Shown here one piece after another: positions 17,867 through 27,469 of a stretch of 64,000 nt of DNA (position 1 is the first letter of the stretch; every line of letters begins with the position of its first letter). The position numbers and the translations under genes are program-made. The notes beneath the pieces are model-generated. The model was not told the DNA's origin. It ran no database searches and worked only from the letters and a program-made list of their open reading frames with translations. The stretch comes from GWF2-38-69 sp965228125. Lineage in GTDB: Bacteria > Verrucomicrobiota > Lentisphaeria > Victivallales > GWF2-38-69. The DNA is taken from assembly GCA_965228125.1 (NCBI GenBank), contig OZ245791.1, forward strand, positions 1,364,001-1,428,000, written 5' to 3'.

Positions 17867-19111
17867 TTATTCAAAATATAAGTGTATCTGTTTAGCCGAT
17901 TCAGGCACCTTGTCGATGACTACTCTCTGCATCTCGCTAGGGAATATTTTCTTGTGCAGCTTTTTATAGATAACTTCATCATCAGCCTTAACAATAAGCG
18001 TAGTGTTTTCAGCAGGTGCAATTACCCTAAGCGAAAGAAGTCCCGGTTTTCCAGGCTCAAGCACTGTAGGAAGCCCATACCTGACAAGATTACCTATTCT
18101 AACAGGAATCTTTTCTGTCTGAATAGTTTGATTTTTGATGTATTCGGCAGCGGCCTTACCGCAAGCTTCAGATTCTTCTGAAACCCAATCTACGAGGTCG
18201 TGCACATGCAGCACATTCCCGCAGGCAAAAACGCCGGGACTGTTCGTCATAAGATTGACATCTACAAGCGGCCCGCCTGTTACTTTGTCTAACTGTATTC
18301 CTGCAAGTTGGGAAAGTTCATTTTCAGGCAGCAAACCGACTGAGAGAAGCAGAGAATCGCAAGTAAGGCTAAACGTATCTTCTTTCTTTGGTTCCCTGTA
18401 TTCGTTTATTGGGGCAATATCCACCGAAGTAATTCTGTTATTGCCATGAATCGAGGTAATAGTATGCGACAAATACAACGGAATATTGTAGTCATTTAGG
18501 CACTGGACAATATTTCTGTTAAGTCCCCCAGGGTACGGCTGGAGTTCAACTACAGCCTTAACTTTTGCCCCTTCCCATGTCATGCGTCTTGCCATAATAA
18601 GCCCAATGTCCCCTGAACCCAGAATAACAATTTCTTTACCTGGCATATATCCATAACGGTTAACAAATTTTTGGGCAAGACCTGCAGTCATAACTCCGGC
18701 CGGCCGGCTTCCAGGAATAGCTATATTTCCTCTATTTCTTTCGCGGCAACCCATAGCCAAAATAACTACTTTCGTTTTAGCCTCAATAAGTCCGTGTTGA
18801 TCTGACATCAGATGAACAGTTTTTGCCTTTTCGTCATTAACAATGTCAATTGCACAGGTACCAGTCATGGCTTCAATTCCTGTGCCAGCAAGCTGTTCAA
18901 TATATTTCTCAGCATACTCGGGACCAGTCAGCTCTTCTTTAAATCTATGAAGTCCGAATCCATTATGTATGCACTGAAGAAGAATTCCTCCTAGAGAATC
19001 TTCTCTTTCTGCAATAAGAATTTTTTCTATCCCGTTTTTTTTCAGTGAAATGGCGGCTGCCAGTCCAGCAGGGCCACCCCCTATAACTAAAGCATCAACA
19101 TTCTTAATCAT
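17867..19111 (-). CDS. FAD/NAD-dependent oxidoreductase (GlpA/DUF1667 operon partner)
   Basis: A 414-residue flavoprotein with an N-terminal FAD Rossmann motif (ALVIGGGPAGLAAAISL) and a second dinucleotide motif in the middle (VILGSGDIGLIMARRM). A third conserved stretch, PGVFACGNVLHVHDLVDWVSEES, closes the FAD site. LLQCIHNGFGLHRF near residues 44-57 contains a Cys that may be redox-active. The start overlaps the upstream GlpA-like gene stop by four bases. The likely role is transfer of electrons between the GlpA-like dehydrogenase and NAD(P) or a carrier. Confidence 0.87.
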   Translation of the reverse strand: MIKNVDALVIGGGPAGLAAAISLKKNGIEKILIAEREDSLGGILLQCIHNGFGLHRFKEELTGPEYAEKYIEQLAGTGIEAMTGTCAIDIVNDEKAKTVHLMSDQHGLIEAKTKVVILAMGCRERNRGNIAIPGSRPAGVMTAGLAQKFVNRYGYMPGKEIVILGSGDIGLIMARRMTWEGAKVKAVVELQPYPGGLNRNIVQCLNDYNIPLYLSHTITSIHGNNRITSVDIAPINEYREPKKEDTFSLTCDSLLLSVGLLPENELSQLAGIQLDKVTGGPLVDVNLMTNSPGVFACGNVLHVHDLVDWVSEESEACGKAAAEYIKNQTIQTEKIPVRIGNLVRYGLPTVLEPGKPGLLSLRVIAPAENTTLIVKADDEVIYKKLHKKIFPSEMQRVVIDKVPESAKQIHLYFE

Positions 19112-20583
19112 CTTATTCCGTCTCCTTTATTGATGGGATACGGCGCAATTTCCGAGCCTTTTCCTTTTTTCGTTATCTGTTCAAAAGGTATACCTGTCTC
19201 ACGGTGAAGTATTTCCATAACTCTTGATGTACAAAATCCTGCCTGACATCGGCCAGTTCCGGCTCTTGTGGCAAATTTGATACCGTCGAGAGTAGTATGC
19301 CCGTCATGTATTGCAGCTACTATTTCAGCTTCAGTTACATTTTCACATCTGCACACAAGCTTGGAATAACTCTTATTTTCTTTAACTAAACTGTCGTATT
19401 CTTTGTATTCTCTCTTCTCAAGAAGATGCCTTACTTTAGTAGCTATTTTTCGGCGTTTAGGCTCAAAATTACGCTTAAGTTCCATTTTGACGCCTTCTTT
19501 GGTAAGCAATTCTCTGATGTGTTCGGCAATTGCCGGAGAAGCTGTCAAACCAGGAGATTGAATGCCTGCTGCATTAATAAACCCATCAACAGTAGTCTTC
19601 CCAATTATAAAGTCTCCATTGTTTCCAACAGCAGCTGGCCTGAGCCCAACAAATGAAGTTATAATGTCAGAAGTCCTGATGGCAGGAACCATTTTCTGGG
19701 CTTGCTGAAAGACTTCCTTCAATCCCTCTCTGGTGGTACTCCAATCTTCTTTATCTTCAGTATCCATAGCAGTGGGGCCAACCATGACAGGCCCATCAAC
19801 CGTAGGAATTACCAGCATTCCTTTTGAATTCGTAGAAGGACAAGGAAATATGACTCTCCTAACCAACGTGCCTATTCTTCTGTCCAGAAGGTATTCCTCG
19901 CCCTTTCTCGGCACTATCCTGAAATTTGTTATGCCTACATATTTGGCAATCTCATCAGAATAAAGACCTGCTGCATTGACTATAAAGTCAGAAATAAAGC
20001 TGCTTCCGTCTTCGGTTTCTATCTCAAACTTTCCATTCCCTTGTTTGCCTATCCATGTGACTTTTTTATTGAGAAATATTTCGACTCCATTTTCCCTGGC
20101 GTTGGACGTGAGAGCAAAACAGTATTCGTAGGGGCATATAATCCCCGCAGTGGGAGCATAAAGGGCTCCTTCTACTTCCGGGTTCATATTTGGCTCAAGT
20201 TCGAGAACTCTTTCTTTGCCTAAGATTTCCAGATACGGAACCTTGTTATCCATACCCATTTTATAATAGGTTTGAAGAATTCTGAGTTCATTTTCGTCGA
20301 AAGCAACCATGAGTTCGCCGCGCCTTTCAAACGGGAATTCCAACTCTTCAGTAAGCCTGTCAAATTTTCTGTTTCCAGGAACTACGAATTTAGCCTTAAG
20401 AGAACCCTGAGGAGAGTGAAATCCTCCATGAATAATGCCAGAATTTGCCTTGCTTGTCCCGAAAGAAACATCAGCTTCCTTCTCAAGAACAGCCACCTTA
20501 ATGTCAAAACGGGAAAGCTCTCTGGATATTGCAGCCCCCACTACACCGCATCCTATAACAACTACCTGATAATCATTTTTCAT
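19108..20583 (-). CDS. GlpA-like FAD-dependent dehydrogenase with BFD-type [2Fe-2S] domain
   Basis: A 491-residue protein. The DAO-type FAD domain (VVVIGCGVVGAAISRELS at the start, GIIHGGFH with the substrate-site His) fills residues 1-370. The C-terminal domain has CRCENVTEAEIVAAI and GTGRCQAGFC, the four cysteines of a bacterioferritin-associated-ferredoxin-like Fe-S domain. This architecture matches anaerobic glycerol-3-phosphate dehydrogenase and relatives acting on 2-hydroxy acids. It heads the three-gene operon. Glycerol 3-phosphate is the best-guess substrate. Confidence 0.85.
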   Translation of the reverse strand: MKNDYQVVVIGCGVVGAAISRELSRFDIKVAVLEKEADVSFGTSKANSGIIHGGFHSPQGSLKAKFVVPGNRKFDRLTEELEFPFERRGELMVAFDENELRILQTYYKMGMDNKVPYLEILGKERVLELEPNMNPEVEGALYAPTAGIICPYEYCFALTSNARENGVEIFLNKKVTWIGKQGNGKFEIETEDGSSFISDFIVNAAGLYSDEIAKYVGITNFRIVPRKGEEYLLDRRIGTLVRRVIFPCPSTNSKGMLVIPTVDGPVMVGPTAMDTEDKEDWSTTREGLKEVFQQAQKMVPAIRTSDIITSFVGLRPAAVGNNGDFIIGKTTVDGFINAAGIQSPGLTASPAIAEHIRELLTKEGVKMELKRNFEPKRRKIATKVRHLLEKREYKEYDSLVKENKSYSKLVCRCENVTEAEIVAAIHDGHTTLDGIKFATRAGTGRCQAGFCTSRVMEILHRETGIPFEQITKKGKGSEIAPYPINKGDGIR

Positions 20584-20646
20584 TTCGATTAAAATTGTGT
20601 TTATTTGTTAAGATAGCATGAACCTCTATTGGTCTAGCAGAAACAA

Positions 20647-21990
20647 TTAGAGATTATTTCGATTAATTCTATCAAAGACAGACTGCTCATATTTATCAAA
20701 ATCATCTATCTTTAACTGAGCTACTCCAGATTTTATAGCAGCTTCTGCCACGTGCCTTGCTATTCTGGGAACTACCCTTGGATCAAAAGGTTTAGGTATT
20801 ACGAAATTACGCTTTAACGGATTTTTGCCTTCAAACATGCCATTTTTATAATCTTCCGGATATGCTTTAGCAAGCATTTTTTTGATATTCTCGGGTATCT
20901 CTTCATTCGCCAGCTCTGCCAAAGCTTTAGATGCAGCTAGGAACATTTCTATATTGATATCTTTTGCTCGTGTATCCAAAGCGCCTCTGAAAATACCGGG
21001 AAATCCCAACACATTGTTTACCTGGTTTGGATAATCGCTTCGTCCTGTTCCTGCCACAGCTGCTCCAGCTGCAATTGCTTCGTCCGGATAAATTTCTGGA
21101 ACAGGATTAGCCATAGCAAAAACGATTGGGTCTTTGGCCATCTGTCTTATCATATCTTTCGTAACGCATTTTCCTACAGAAACTCCCAATAGAATGTCAG
21201 CGTCGTTCAAAGCTTCATAAAGGTTTTTAGCTTTTGTGTTGGTAGCGTCTGCAAACTTTTGTCTTTCAGGGTTCAGGTTTTTCCTTTCTTTATTAATAAT
21301 ACCGTCAACATCACAAAGTATGAAATTTTCTCTTTTCGCCCCTGCGCTGATGTATAGTTCAGCGCATGATATACCTGCTGCCCCTGCTCCATTAATAACA
21401 AACTTTGCGCTTTCCAGTTTTTTGCCGACAAGGTTAAGAGCATTCATCATTGCAGCAAGAGAAATTATAGCTGTACCGTGCTGATCATCGTGAAACACAG
21501 GAATATCCATTTCTCTTTTCAATGTCCTTTCAACAGTAAAACACGCCGGAGATGCTATATCCTCCAAGTTTATTCCGCCAAAGACAGGGCCAAGAGTCTT
21601 TACTACCGTGATAAGTTTTTTGCTGTCTGTCTTTCCCTGGTCATCAAATACATCCTGCAAACAGATAGGAAACCCGTCTATATCAGCAAACTTCTTGAAT
21701 AAAACAGCTTTGCCTTCCATTACCGGTATTGCTGCATCAGGCCCAATGTTGCCAAGCCCCAGCACAGCCGTACCGTCAGACACTACGGCTATTAAATTAC
21801 CTTTTGAAGTATAATCCCATACTTTGAATTTATCCTGATGTATTTCCATGCATGGATCAGCAACACCAGGAGTATATGCTTTGGCTAAGTCACTTTGAGT
21901 CTCGCATTTTTTTGTAGGTAAAACAGAAATTTTACCTGGAGCGGGAGTTAAATGGTATTCTAGATTAGGGTTTTCTGATGTAGTTTTCAT
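20647..21990 (-). CDS. NAD(P)-dependent malic enzyme
   Basis: A 447-residue malic enzyme converting malate to pyruvate and CO2. Seen: AYTPGVADPC with the catalytic Tyr, GNIGPDAAIPVMEGKAVLFK with the catalytic Lys, metal-site segments GGINLEDIASPACFTVERTL and FHDDQHGTAI, and the Rossmann motif FVINGAGAAGISCAEL. There is no C-terminal phosphotransacetylase-like domain, so it is the short bacterial form. It is probably monocistronic: 63 bp downstream of its stop lies the next minus-strand start, and it has its own 107-bp upstream gap. Confidence 0.94.
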   Translation of the reverse strand: MKTTSENPNLEYHLTPAPGKISVLPTKKCETQSDLAKAYTPGVADPCMEIHQDKFKVWDYTSKGNLIAVVSDGTAVLGLGNIGPDAAIPVMEGKAVLFKKFADIDGFPICLQDVFDDQGKTDSKKLITVVKTLGPVFGGINLEDIASPACFTVERTLKREMDIPVFHDDQHGTAIISLAAMMNALNLVGKKLESAKFVINGAGAAGISCAELYISAGAKRENFILCDVDGIINKERKNLNPERQKFADATNTKAKNLYEALNDADILLGVSVGKCVTKDMIRQMAKDPIVFAMANPVPEIYPDEAIAAGAAVAGTGRSDYPNQVNNVLGFPGIFRGALDTRAKDINIEMFLAASKALAELANEEIPENIKKMLAKAYPEDYKNGMFEGKNPLKRNFVIPKPFDPRVVPRIARHVAEAAIKSGVAQLKIDDFDKYEQSVFDRINRNNL

Positions 21991-22097
21991 ATCATCACAG
22001 CTTCTTTTTGTTAATGGTTAAACTGGTGGTCTTGAGATTGTAGCATAACAATTAAATTTTGTAAATAACATTATGTATTACAGCTTCAGTGGCGACG

Positions 22098-23591
22098 TCA
22101 ATTACTCTTATTAAGAATAAAACTTTCGGCGTATTTAAGCTCGACATCTTCGCCTTTGCCAACTTTTAATACATTTTCCAAAGTTAATGGAACCCGCAAA
22201 GTTGGATTTACTCCGCCTTTTCCATTTCTGCTTTCAATCTGAATATCTTTATTAATATTGAGTGATTGGCCTACAGGAAAGTTTATTGTAAAATTATCAG
22301 GCATTCTTATTATGCCGCCTGTCATTCCTTCAGCGCCGTTTGTTCCATAAAAGCCTACAACATTCCCTTTTTTTAACTTTTTTACTGCCATGGGAATACC
22401 TTCAGCAGCACTGTACGTTACAAGATTGACAAGAGCTATAACATTACCAGTATACTTAACATGTTGGGGTTTAATCCAGATTTCATTACAGATTGGAAAA
22501 TTCCCTGTTTCGGGTTTGTAATATGTCTCATATTCATAAAACGACGCTTTATTATAAAAATAGCCGCAAAGTTTTGCTGTAAGATACTCATCCCCACCGC
22601 CATTTCCCCTGACGTCTATAATAACACCAGGCACATTATGTTTATTAAACAAATTTATCGCATCTTCCATTTTGCTGTAAAATGCTTCCTGTAGTAATTT
22701 TTGATATTGCTCCTTATTAAATTCCTTCTTTCTCCCAAACGCTTTTAGTGGAATAAGAATGTTTATTTTTATATATCCAACTCCACTTGGGAGAATTTTA
22801 TAAGTAAGTTCTTTCGTTTCATCATTTATTATGTTAGGTTTTATAAAAGGATAAAATTTATTGTTCTTCATGTCAACTTTTTGTGAACTAAGAACAAAAG
22901 TCTTTTTATTGGTATCTCCTGGATTTTTATATGTTATGCTTTTTTTCTCGTTAACAGGTCCTCTTGCTAAAAGAATATATTTTAATAACAGCTTTAGAGA
23001 GGTCTTTGATGTCCCAGTATCATCAAATCTCCATAGCGTAGAGGTTTTTTTTACTGCTTCTTCAATTGGAAGACCATCCCATTTTAATATTTCTGCTCCC
23101 GGTTTAATTCCGCTTTTTGCTGCAGCACCATCTTTATCTATATAAAATGCTATATATCTACCATCATCCAGCTTAGCGATAAATAATCCGAAAGTGCCGC
23201 CATTATAATGTTTCATGAAATAAGAAAAGTCTCCCTCAATAAAAACATGGCCATCTGGTACAGAAATAGTATATTCCCTTAATGCTACGATGTATGAATT
23301 GATATCATTATTTTTTTCCGCTTCTTCTATTTGAGGTAAATATTTTTTCCTCTTTGATTCCCAATCAATTTTCTTCCAATCAGTAAAAGCGTATTCTTTC
23401 GAAAATGTTTTGTGCATTTTTTCGAAAGCTTTTGTCCAGCTTAAAGTTGAGTAGTCGGCAATTATGGGATGTTCTGTAGAATTATATTTAAGATCAAGAT
23501 CTTGCTCTTTTGAATTATCACAAGATGAAATAAAAATTACTATAAATATAGATATAAATAGTATGTGAAAGTTAATTTTGTCTAGTTTCAT
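22098..23591 (-). CDS. S41-family (tail-specific protease-like) lipoprotein
   Basis: A 497-residue envelope serine protease. The signal peptide ends in FIVIFISSC, a lipobox. A PDZ-like segment (DKDGAAAKSGIKPGAEILKWDG) lies at residues about 153-176. The S41 core has GVIIDVRGNGGGDEYLTAKL and NLVTYSAAEGIPMAVKKL, where the Ser in TYSAAEG is the likely nucleophile, and a Lys a few residues on. The gene stands alone between malic enzyme and a divergent dehydrogenase. Its substrates are unknown. Confidence 0.85.
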   Translation of the reverse strand: MKLDKINFHILFISIFIVIFISSCDNSKEQDLDLKYNSTEHPIIADYSTLSWTKAFEKMHKTFSKEYAFTDWKKIDWESKRKKYLPQIEEAEKNNDINSYIVALREYTISVPDGHVFIEGDFSYFMKHYNGGTFGLFIAKLDDGRYIAFYIDKDGAAAKSGIKPGAEILKWDGLPIEEAVKKTSTLWRFDDTGTSKTSLKLLLKYILLARGPVNEKKSITYKNPGDTNKKTFVLSSQKVDMKNNKFYPFIKPNIINDETKELTYKILPSGVGYIKINILIPLKAFGRKKEFNKEQYQKLLQEAFYSKMEDAINLFNKHNVPGVIIDVRGNGGGDEYLTAKLCGYFYNKASFYEYETYYKPETGNFPICNEIWIKPQHVKYTGNVIALVNLVTYSAAEGIPMAVKKLKKGNVVGFYGTNGAEGMTGGIIRMPDNFTINFPVGQSLNINKDIQIESRNGKGGVNPTLRVPLTLENVLKVGKGEDVELKYAESFILNKSN

Positions 23592-23871
23592 TGTGATACA
23601 AATTTTCTTTATAATTTTTAGTGTTTCATGAATGCATGAAAAGTTTATATATTTGCATCCAGTTCTTATACAATGACAATGAAGATATATTTGGTACTAA
23701 TCTAACAAACTATGCAATGATGATTATAGAAGTCTACAGAGATGAAATCAACAGTATAGGCAGGATGAGCCATTACGTTCATTATTAGTTAAGATAGTGT
23801 TTATTTATGTGAAGTTTTTAGTATAATATGTTTTACGTTCGGTTATTAACAATGAAGAATGAGGTATTAAA

Positions 23872-25002
23872 ATGGCTTACGAAGATGATTACAGGGATTG
23901 CGAATGGATGGATTTCGACACACTTGAGCGTTTCATGGTAGATGCGTTGAAAGGTGAAGGCGTTCCTGAAGAAGATGCAAAAATAGCAGCTGATGTGCTT
24001 ATTACATCAGATAAAAGAGGTATTGATTCACACGGAATAGGCCGATTAAAACCGATATACATCGATAGGATGGTAGCCGGTTCACAAAATCCTATAACGA
24101 AAATTGATGTAGTTAAGGAAACAGAAACTACTGCGATTCTAGACGGTAACAATGGTCTTGGACATGTGATTGCAAAAAAAGCGAATCAGATGGCGATTGA
24201 CAAAGCCAAAAAACACGGTCTTGGGATGGTAGTTGTACGTAATTCCACACATTACGGTATTGCAGGATACTATGTCCTCGAAGCTGTGAAGCAAGGATGT
24301 ATCGGGATCAGCGGGACTAATGCCAGGCCATCAATAGCACCTACATTTGGCGTAGAAAATATGCTGGGAACAAATCCTCTCGTTTTTGGCTGCCCTACAG
24401 ATGAAGAGTTTCCATTTGTGCTTGATTGCGCTACCTCAGTTTCGCAACGCGGAAAGATCGAAGTGTACGGCAGGGCTGGCAAAGAACTTCCTCCGGGATG
24501 GGTAATTGGGGAAAATGGTGAAACGAGAACGGATACTAATCAGATACTTATTGACCTTACTAAAGGAAAAGCTGCCCTTGCCCCACTAGGAGGACTTGGA
24601 GAAATAACAGCTGGTTTTAAAGGATATGGATATTCCACTGTCGTCGAAATATTATGTGCTGCGCTTCAGGATGGTAATTTCCTTAAGATGTTAAATGGCG
24701 TAGATGAAAATGGAAACAAAATTCCTATTCTTCTTGGTCATTTCTTTATTGCAATCGATATTGACCATTTTCTTGGACTTGAAGTCTTTAAAAAGATAGC
24801 TGGCACAATATGCCGTAATTTAAGAGATTCAAAAAAGGCTCCTGGCGCTGAAAGGATATATACAGCAGGAGAAAAAGAATATGTTGCATGGCAGTATAGA
24901 AAAGATCATGGCTGTCCTATTCCTAAAGTGCTTCAGGAACAAATGGTTGAATTGAGGAATAGACATAATTTAAACTATCATTTCAGTTGGGAAGAAAAAT
25001 AA
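23872..25002 (+). CDS. Ldh2-type malate/lactate/ureidoglycolate dehydrogenase
   Basis: A 376-residue NAD(P)-dependent 2-hydroxyacid dehydrogenase of the type-2 malate/L-lactate dehydrogenase family, not related to classical Ldh/Mdh. Family motifs: DSHGIGRL (catalytic His region, near residue 56), GNNGLGHV, VVVRNSTHYGIAGYYV and GFKGYGYSTVVEIL. The start ATG at 23872 is preceded by GAGGTATTAAA. An exact TATAAT at 23822-23827 could be the -10 box, though no good -35 is visible. Together with the nearby malic enzyme it could act on malate. The gene ends at a strong terminator. Confidence 0.9.
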   Translation: MAYEDDYRDCEWMDFDTLERFMVDALKGEGVPEEDAKIAADVLITSDKRGIDSHGIGRLKPIYIDRMVAGSQNPITKIDVVKETETTAILDGNNGLGHVIAKKANQMAIDKAKKHGLGMVVVRNSTHYGIAGYYVLEAVKQGCIGISGTNARPSIAPTFGVENMLGTNPLVFGCPTDEEFPFVLDCATSVSQRGKIEVYGRAGKELPPGWVIGENGETRTDTNQILIDLTKGKAALAPLGGLGEITAGFKGYGYSTVVEILCAALQDGNFLKMLNGVDENGNKIPILLGHFFIAIDIDHFLGLEVFKKIAGTICRNLRDSKKAPGAERIYTAGEKEYVAWQYRKDHGCPIPKVLQEQMVELRNRHNLNYHFSWEEK

Positions 25003-25052
25003 GACCTAAATCTGTATTAATAAAAATAATTATAGATACATATTTTTTGAAA

Positions 25053-25110
25053 AGTCTTTGGCAAGGCATTGCCCTATTTAAAATCTAGGGCAATGTCAAA
25101 GACTGTTTTT
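25053..25110 (+). terminator. Intrinsic terminator after the Ldh2-type gene
   Basis: A long two-part hairpin: AGTCTTTG pairs with CAAAGACT and CATTGCCCTA pairs with TAGGGCAATG, with a short internal bulge, followed by GTTTTT at 25105-25110. Confidence 0.85.
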
Positions 25111-25219
25111 ACTCATTAGAAATTTAATAAGTGAAACCTGCCAATAGCCAAACTCGCGAAAATAGGTCTTTTCCTGAAATTTCAGACTTTGTCAGTTGTT
25201 GAAAGCCAGCCTTAAACTA

Positions 25220-25780
25220 TTATCTCTTTTTTTTCGGGGCAGGTTTCCTTTTTGGAGCAGATTTCTTCTTAGGTTCAACTTTCTTTTTAGGTTCAACATG
25301 TTTCTTTGTTTCTTTTTTCTTATCCGAATCCAATGCCTTATCGACAGTTCTTTTGATTTCACTTACGACTTCAGTAGAAATCTTATCTGTTGCATCCAAA
25401 ATTGAATTCAAAACTGAACGAAGGTTTTTTATTGCATCCTTCCCGACATTTTCTGTGGCATCAAATCTTGCATTAAATACATCCTTTACGTTTTTGACTA
25501 CTGTCGTTCCTACTTCGTCGACAGTATCACAAACTGAGTTCATTGTGTTTTTAACACCTTTAGCAGAACTCTTTGCCACGTTTTTTGAGGCTGTGCATGT
25601 AGCATCAACTTGGTTTTTTACATTGGTCTTTACTGTTGAAGAAATGTTTTTGGCAGCTGTTTTTACCGTGGATTTAACATGTTTCAGATCTTCAGAAATC
25701 GGTTTGGGGATTTCGTCAATTGCTTTGTCAACCTTGTCATTTACAAACTTTGTAATCTTCTCAAATGGGTTTGTTGTCAT
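25220..25780 (-). CDS. Lys-rich helical repeat protein (LEA/histone-H1-like)
   Basis: I chose the ATG at 25780 over an upstream in-frame start because AAGGAG at 25786-25791 precedes it by five bases; the product is then 186 aa. It has no signal peptide or membrane segment. Residues about 25-145 are a run of amphipathic helices with an irregular 11- to 15-residue pattern of the type TVK..VKN..DAT. The last 35 residues are an extremely basic tail built of PKKK, PKRK and EPKKK units, as in bacterial histone-H1-like proteins. The mix could mean DNA compaction, a stress (LEA-like) or a granule/phasin-type role. No family can be assigned by eye. Confidence 0.75.
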   Translation of the reverse strand: MTTNPFEKITKFVNDKVDKAIDEIPKPISEDLKHVKSTVKTAAKNISSTVKTNVKNQVDATCTASKNVAKSSAKGVKNTMNSVCDTVDEVGTTVVKNVKDVFNARFDATENVGKDAIKNLRSVLNSILDATDKISTEVVSEIKRTVDKALDSDKKKETKKHVEPKKKVEPKKKSAPKRKPAPKKKR

Positions 25781-25971
25781 AGGTAACTCCTTATTCATTT
25801 TGTTGAGTTTCTTGATACTCAACTATTTTCTATCATAAAAAAGCTTTAAAAACAAGACGCAGTTACTTCAAGTAAATCCGAAAAGGTAAAAAAATTTGCT
25901 ACTGGAAAACAAATATAAATAACTTATAATCGTCCAGAAGGTGAAAATATTAAATAAATTATCTATAAAAT

Positions 25972-27405
25972 ATGCTACACAGAATCAGTCTTGCTGGCAG
26001 ATTAAAACTTGAATTCGTTAGGCTCTACAGGGCTTTTAAAAACAATCCCTGGGCTCCTGAAATAAGGGATGTTTTTATTCTTTACAGGCCTTTTCTCTTT
26101 CTCTACAGGTTTTTCTATTTCGTGTTCTCTGACTTTGCGCAGAAGAAAACCCTTATGGTTGCATCCTCACTGAGCTATGCTACAATGCTTGGCATAATTC
26201 CTATTCTTCTTGTAATAGCAGCTCTCTCCAAAGGGCTTCTTGCTGAAAATCTGGACAAACTAACTCCGAAAATAGTTGACTTTATCGTTTACAAAGTTGC
26301 ACCGGTATTTAACACCATGGCCGGCTCTCAAACAGGAAATGTTCTCCACAGTAATGTAGAGGAATATATTCGGACTCAGCTAATCCCCACACTCTTAAAT
26401 ATGAATCTGGGCGAAATAGGTATATACGGGGCGTTGGTACTCATAGTCATCTCATTTTCTCTTCTTAGAACAATAGAGAAGGCTTTCAATGATATATGGG
26501 GGATTACCTTTAAGCGTCCCATCTGGAAACTGATTTTGAACTATTGGCTTGTGATGGCTCTTTTTCCAATGATTATGCTTATAGTTCTTTGGCTTACAGG
26601 GTTTAACGTGTTCACTGATGTACTGAAGCTCAGAGATTCTTCATTTTGGTTTTCCAAGTTCCTTTCCGACCAGATGGGGACTTTCATTATTATGTGGATT
26701 CTATGTTCAATAATGTACGTAGTCATACCCAATACCAGAGTAAAAATACTCCCTGCATTAATAGGTGGCATTATAGGCGGCTCCCTGTGGCAATTAAACA
26801 ATTTACTAAGTTTTGTTTTTGTGTCTAACGCAGTAAGAACTCACTATATTTACGGAAGCGTGGGAATTATTCCAATCCTTCTTATCGCTCTCTTCTTCGG
26901 CTGGCTCATAATACTTTTCGGAGCCCACATCTCTTTTGCCATTCAAAACCTTGAATACTTTAGGGTGAAAACCCTTGCAAGAGTCATAATGCCTTTTGAC
27001 GAGCAGGAAATTTCTGTGATGTGCATGTCCATAATATCAATGCGCTTTACCCGCAGTAAAGTTCCTCCTACACTTGAGGAAATCTCTGAAATATCAGGGT
27101 TGCCAGATATGTACCTTTCAAACGTCCTTGGCATGCTTAAAAACTGTGGTTTCATCAATGAAACTTCTGACATGCCATCAAGATATGTACTTTCTGTTCC
27201 ACCAGAATCAATAAATCTGAAGCACATTATGGACAGGTCAATCGGGCAGCACGGGGAAAAAAACATTCCTCTTTCCTCTAATAAAAAACTATGGAGAGAA
27301 GTTACTTTTATTTGCGACAGATACAGGAACAGTTACACCCCTATAGCCAATCCTGACTTGAACAAAATTATTGACGAGCTTAAAATTGAACAAATATTTA
27401 AATAA
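25972..27405 (+). CDS. YihY/BrkB-family membrane protein with C-terminal extension
   Basis: A 477-residue inner-membrane protein. The BrkB/YihY region (residues about 45-330) has six or so hydrophobic segments and family marks such as SSLSYATMLGIIPILLVIA, FNDIWGITFKRP and YGSVGIIPILLIALFFGWLIILFGA. After it comes a soluble domain of about 140 residues resembling a winged helix (TRSKVPPTLEEISEISGLPDMYLSNVL). A TATAAT at 25925-25930 could drive it. Members were once called RNase BN in error; their function is unsettled. Confidence 0.87.
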   Translation: MLHRISLAGRLKLEFVRLYRAFKNNPWAPEIRDVFILYRPFLFLYRFFYFVFSDFAQKKTLMVASSLSYATMLGIIPILLVIAALSKGLLAENLDKLTPKIVDFIVYKVAPVFNTMAGSQTGNVLHSNVEEYIRTQLIPTLLNMNLGEIGIYGALVLIVISFSLLRTIEKAFNDIWGITFKRPIWKLILNYWLVMALFPMIMLIVLWLTGFNVFTDVLKLRDSSFWFSKFLSDQMGTFIIMWILCSIMYVVIPNTRVKILPALIGGIIGGSLWQLNNLLSFVFVSNAVRTHYIYGSVGIIPILLIALFFGWLIILFGAHISFAIQNLEYFRVKTLARVIMPFDEQEISVMCMSIISMRFTRSKVPPTLEEISEISGLPDMYLSNVLGMLKNCGFINETSDMPSRYVLSVPPESINLKHIMDRSIGQHGEKNIPLSSNKKLWREVTFICDRYRNSYTPIANPDLNKIIDELKIEQIFK

Positions 27406-27469
27406 ACTATCGAGGTTCTAACATTGATAGAATTTTTATAACAGAAAAAATTAAGGAGAAAAAAACACG

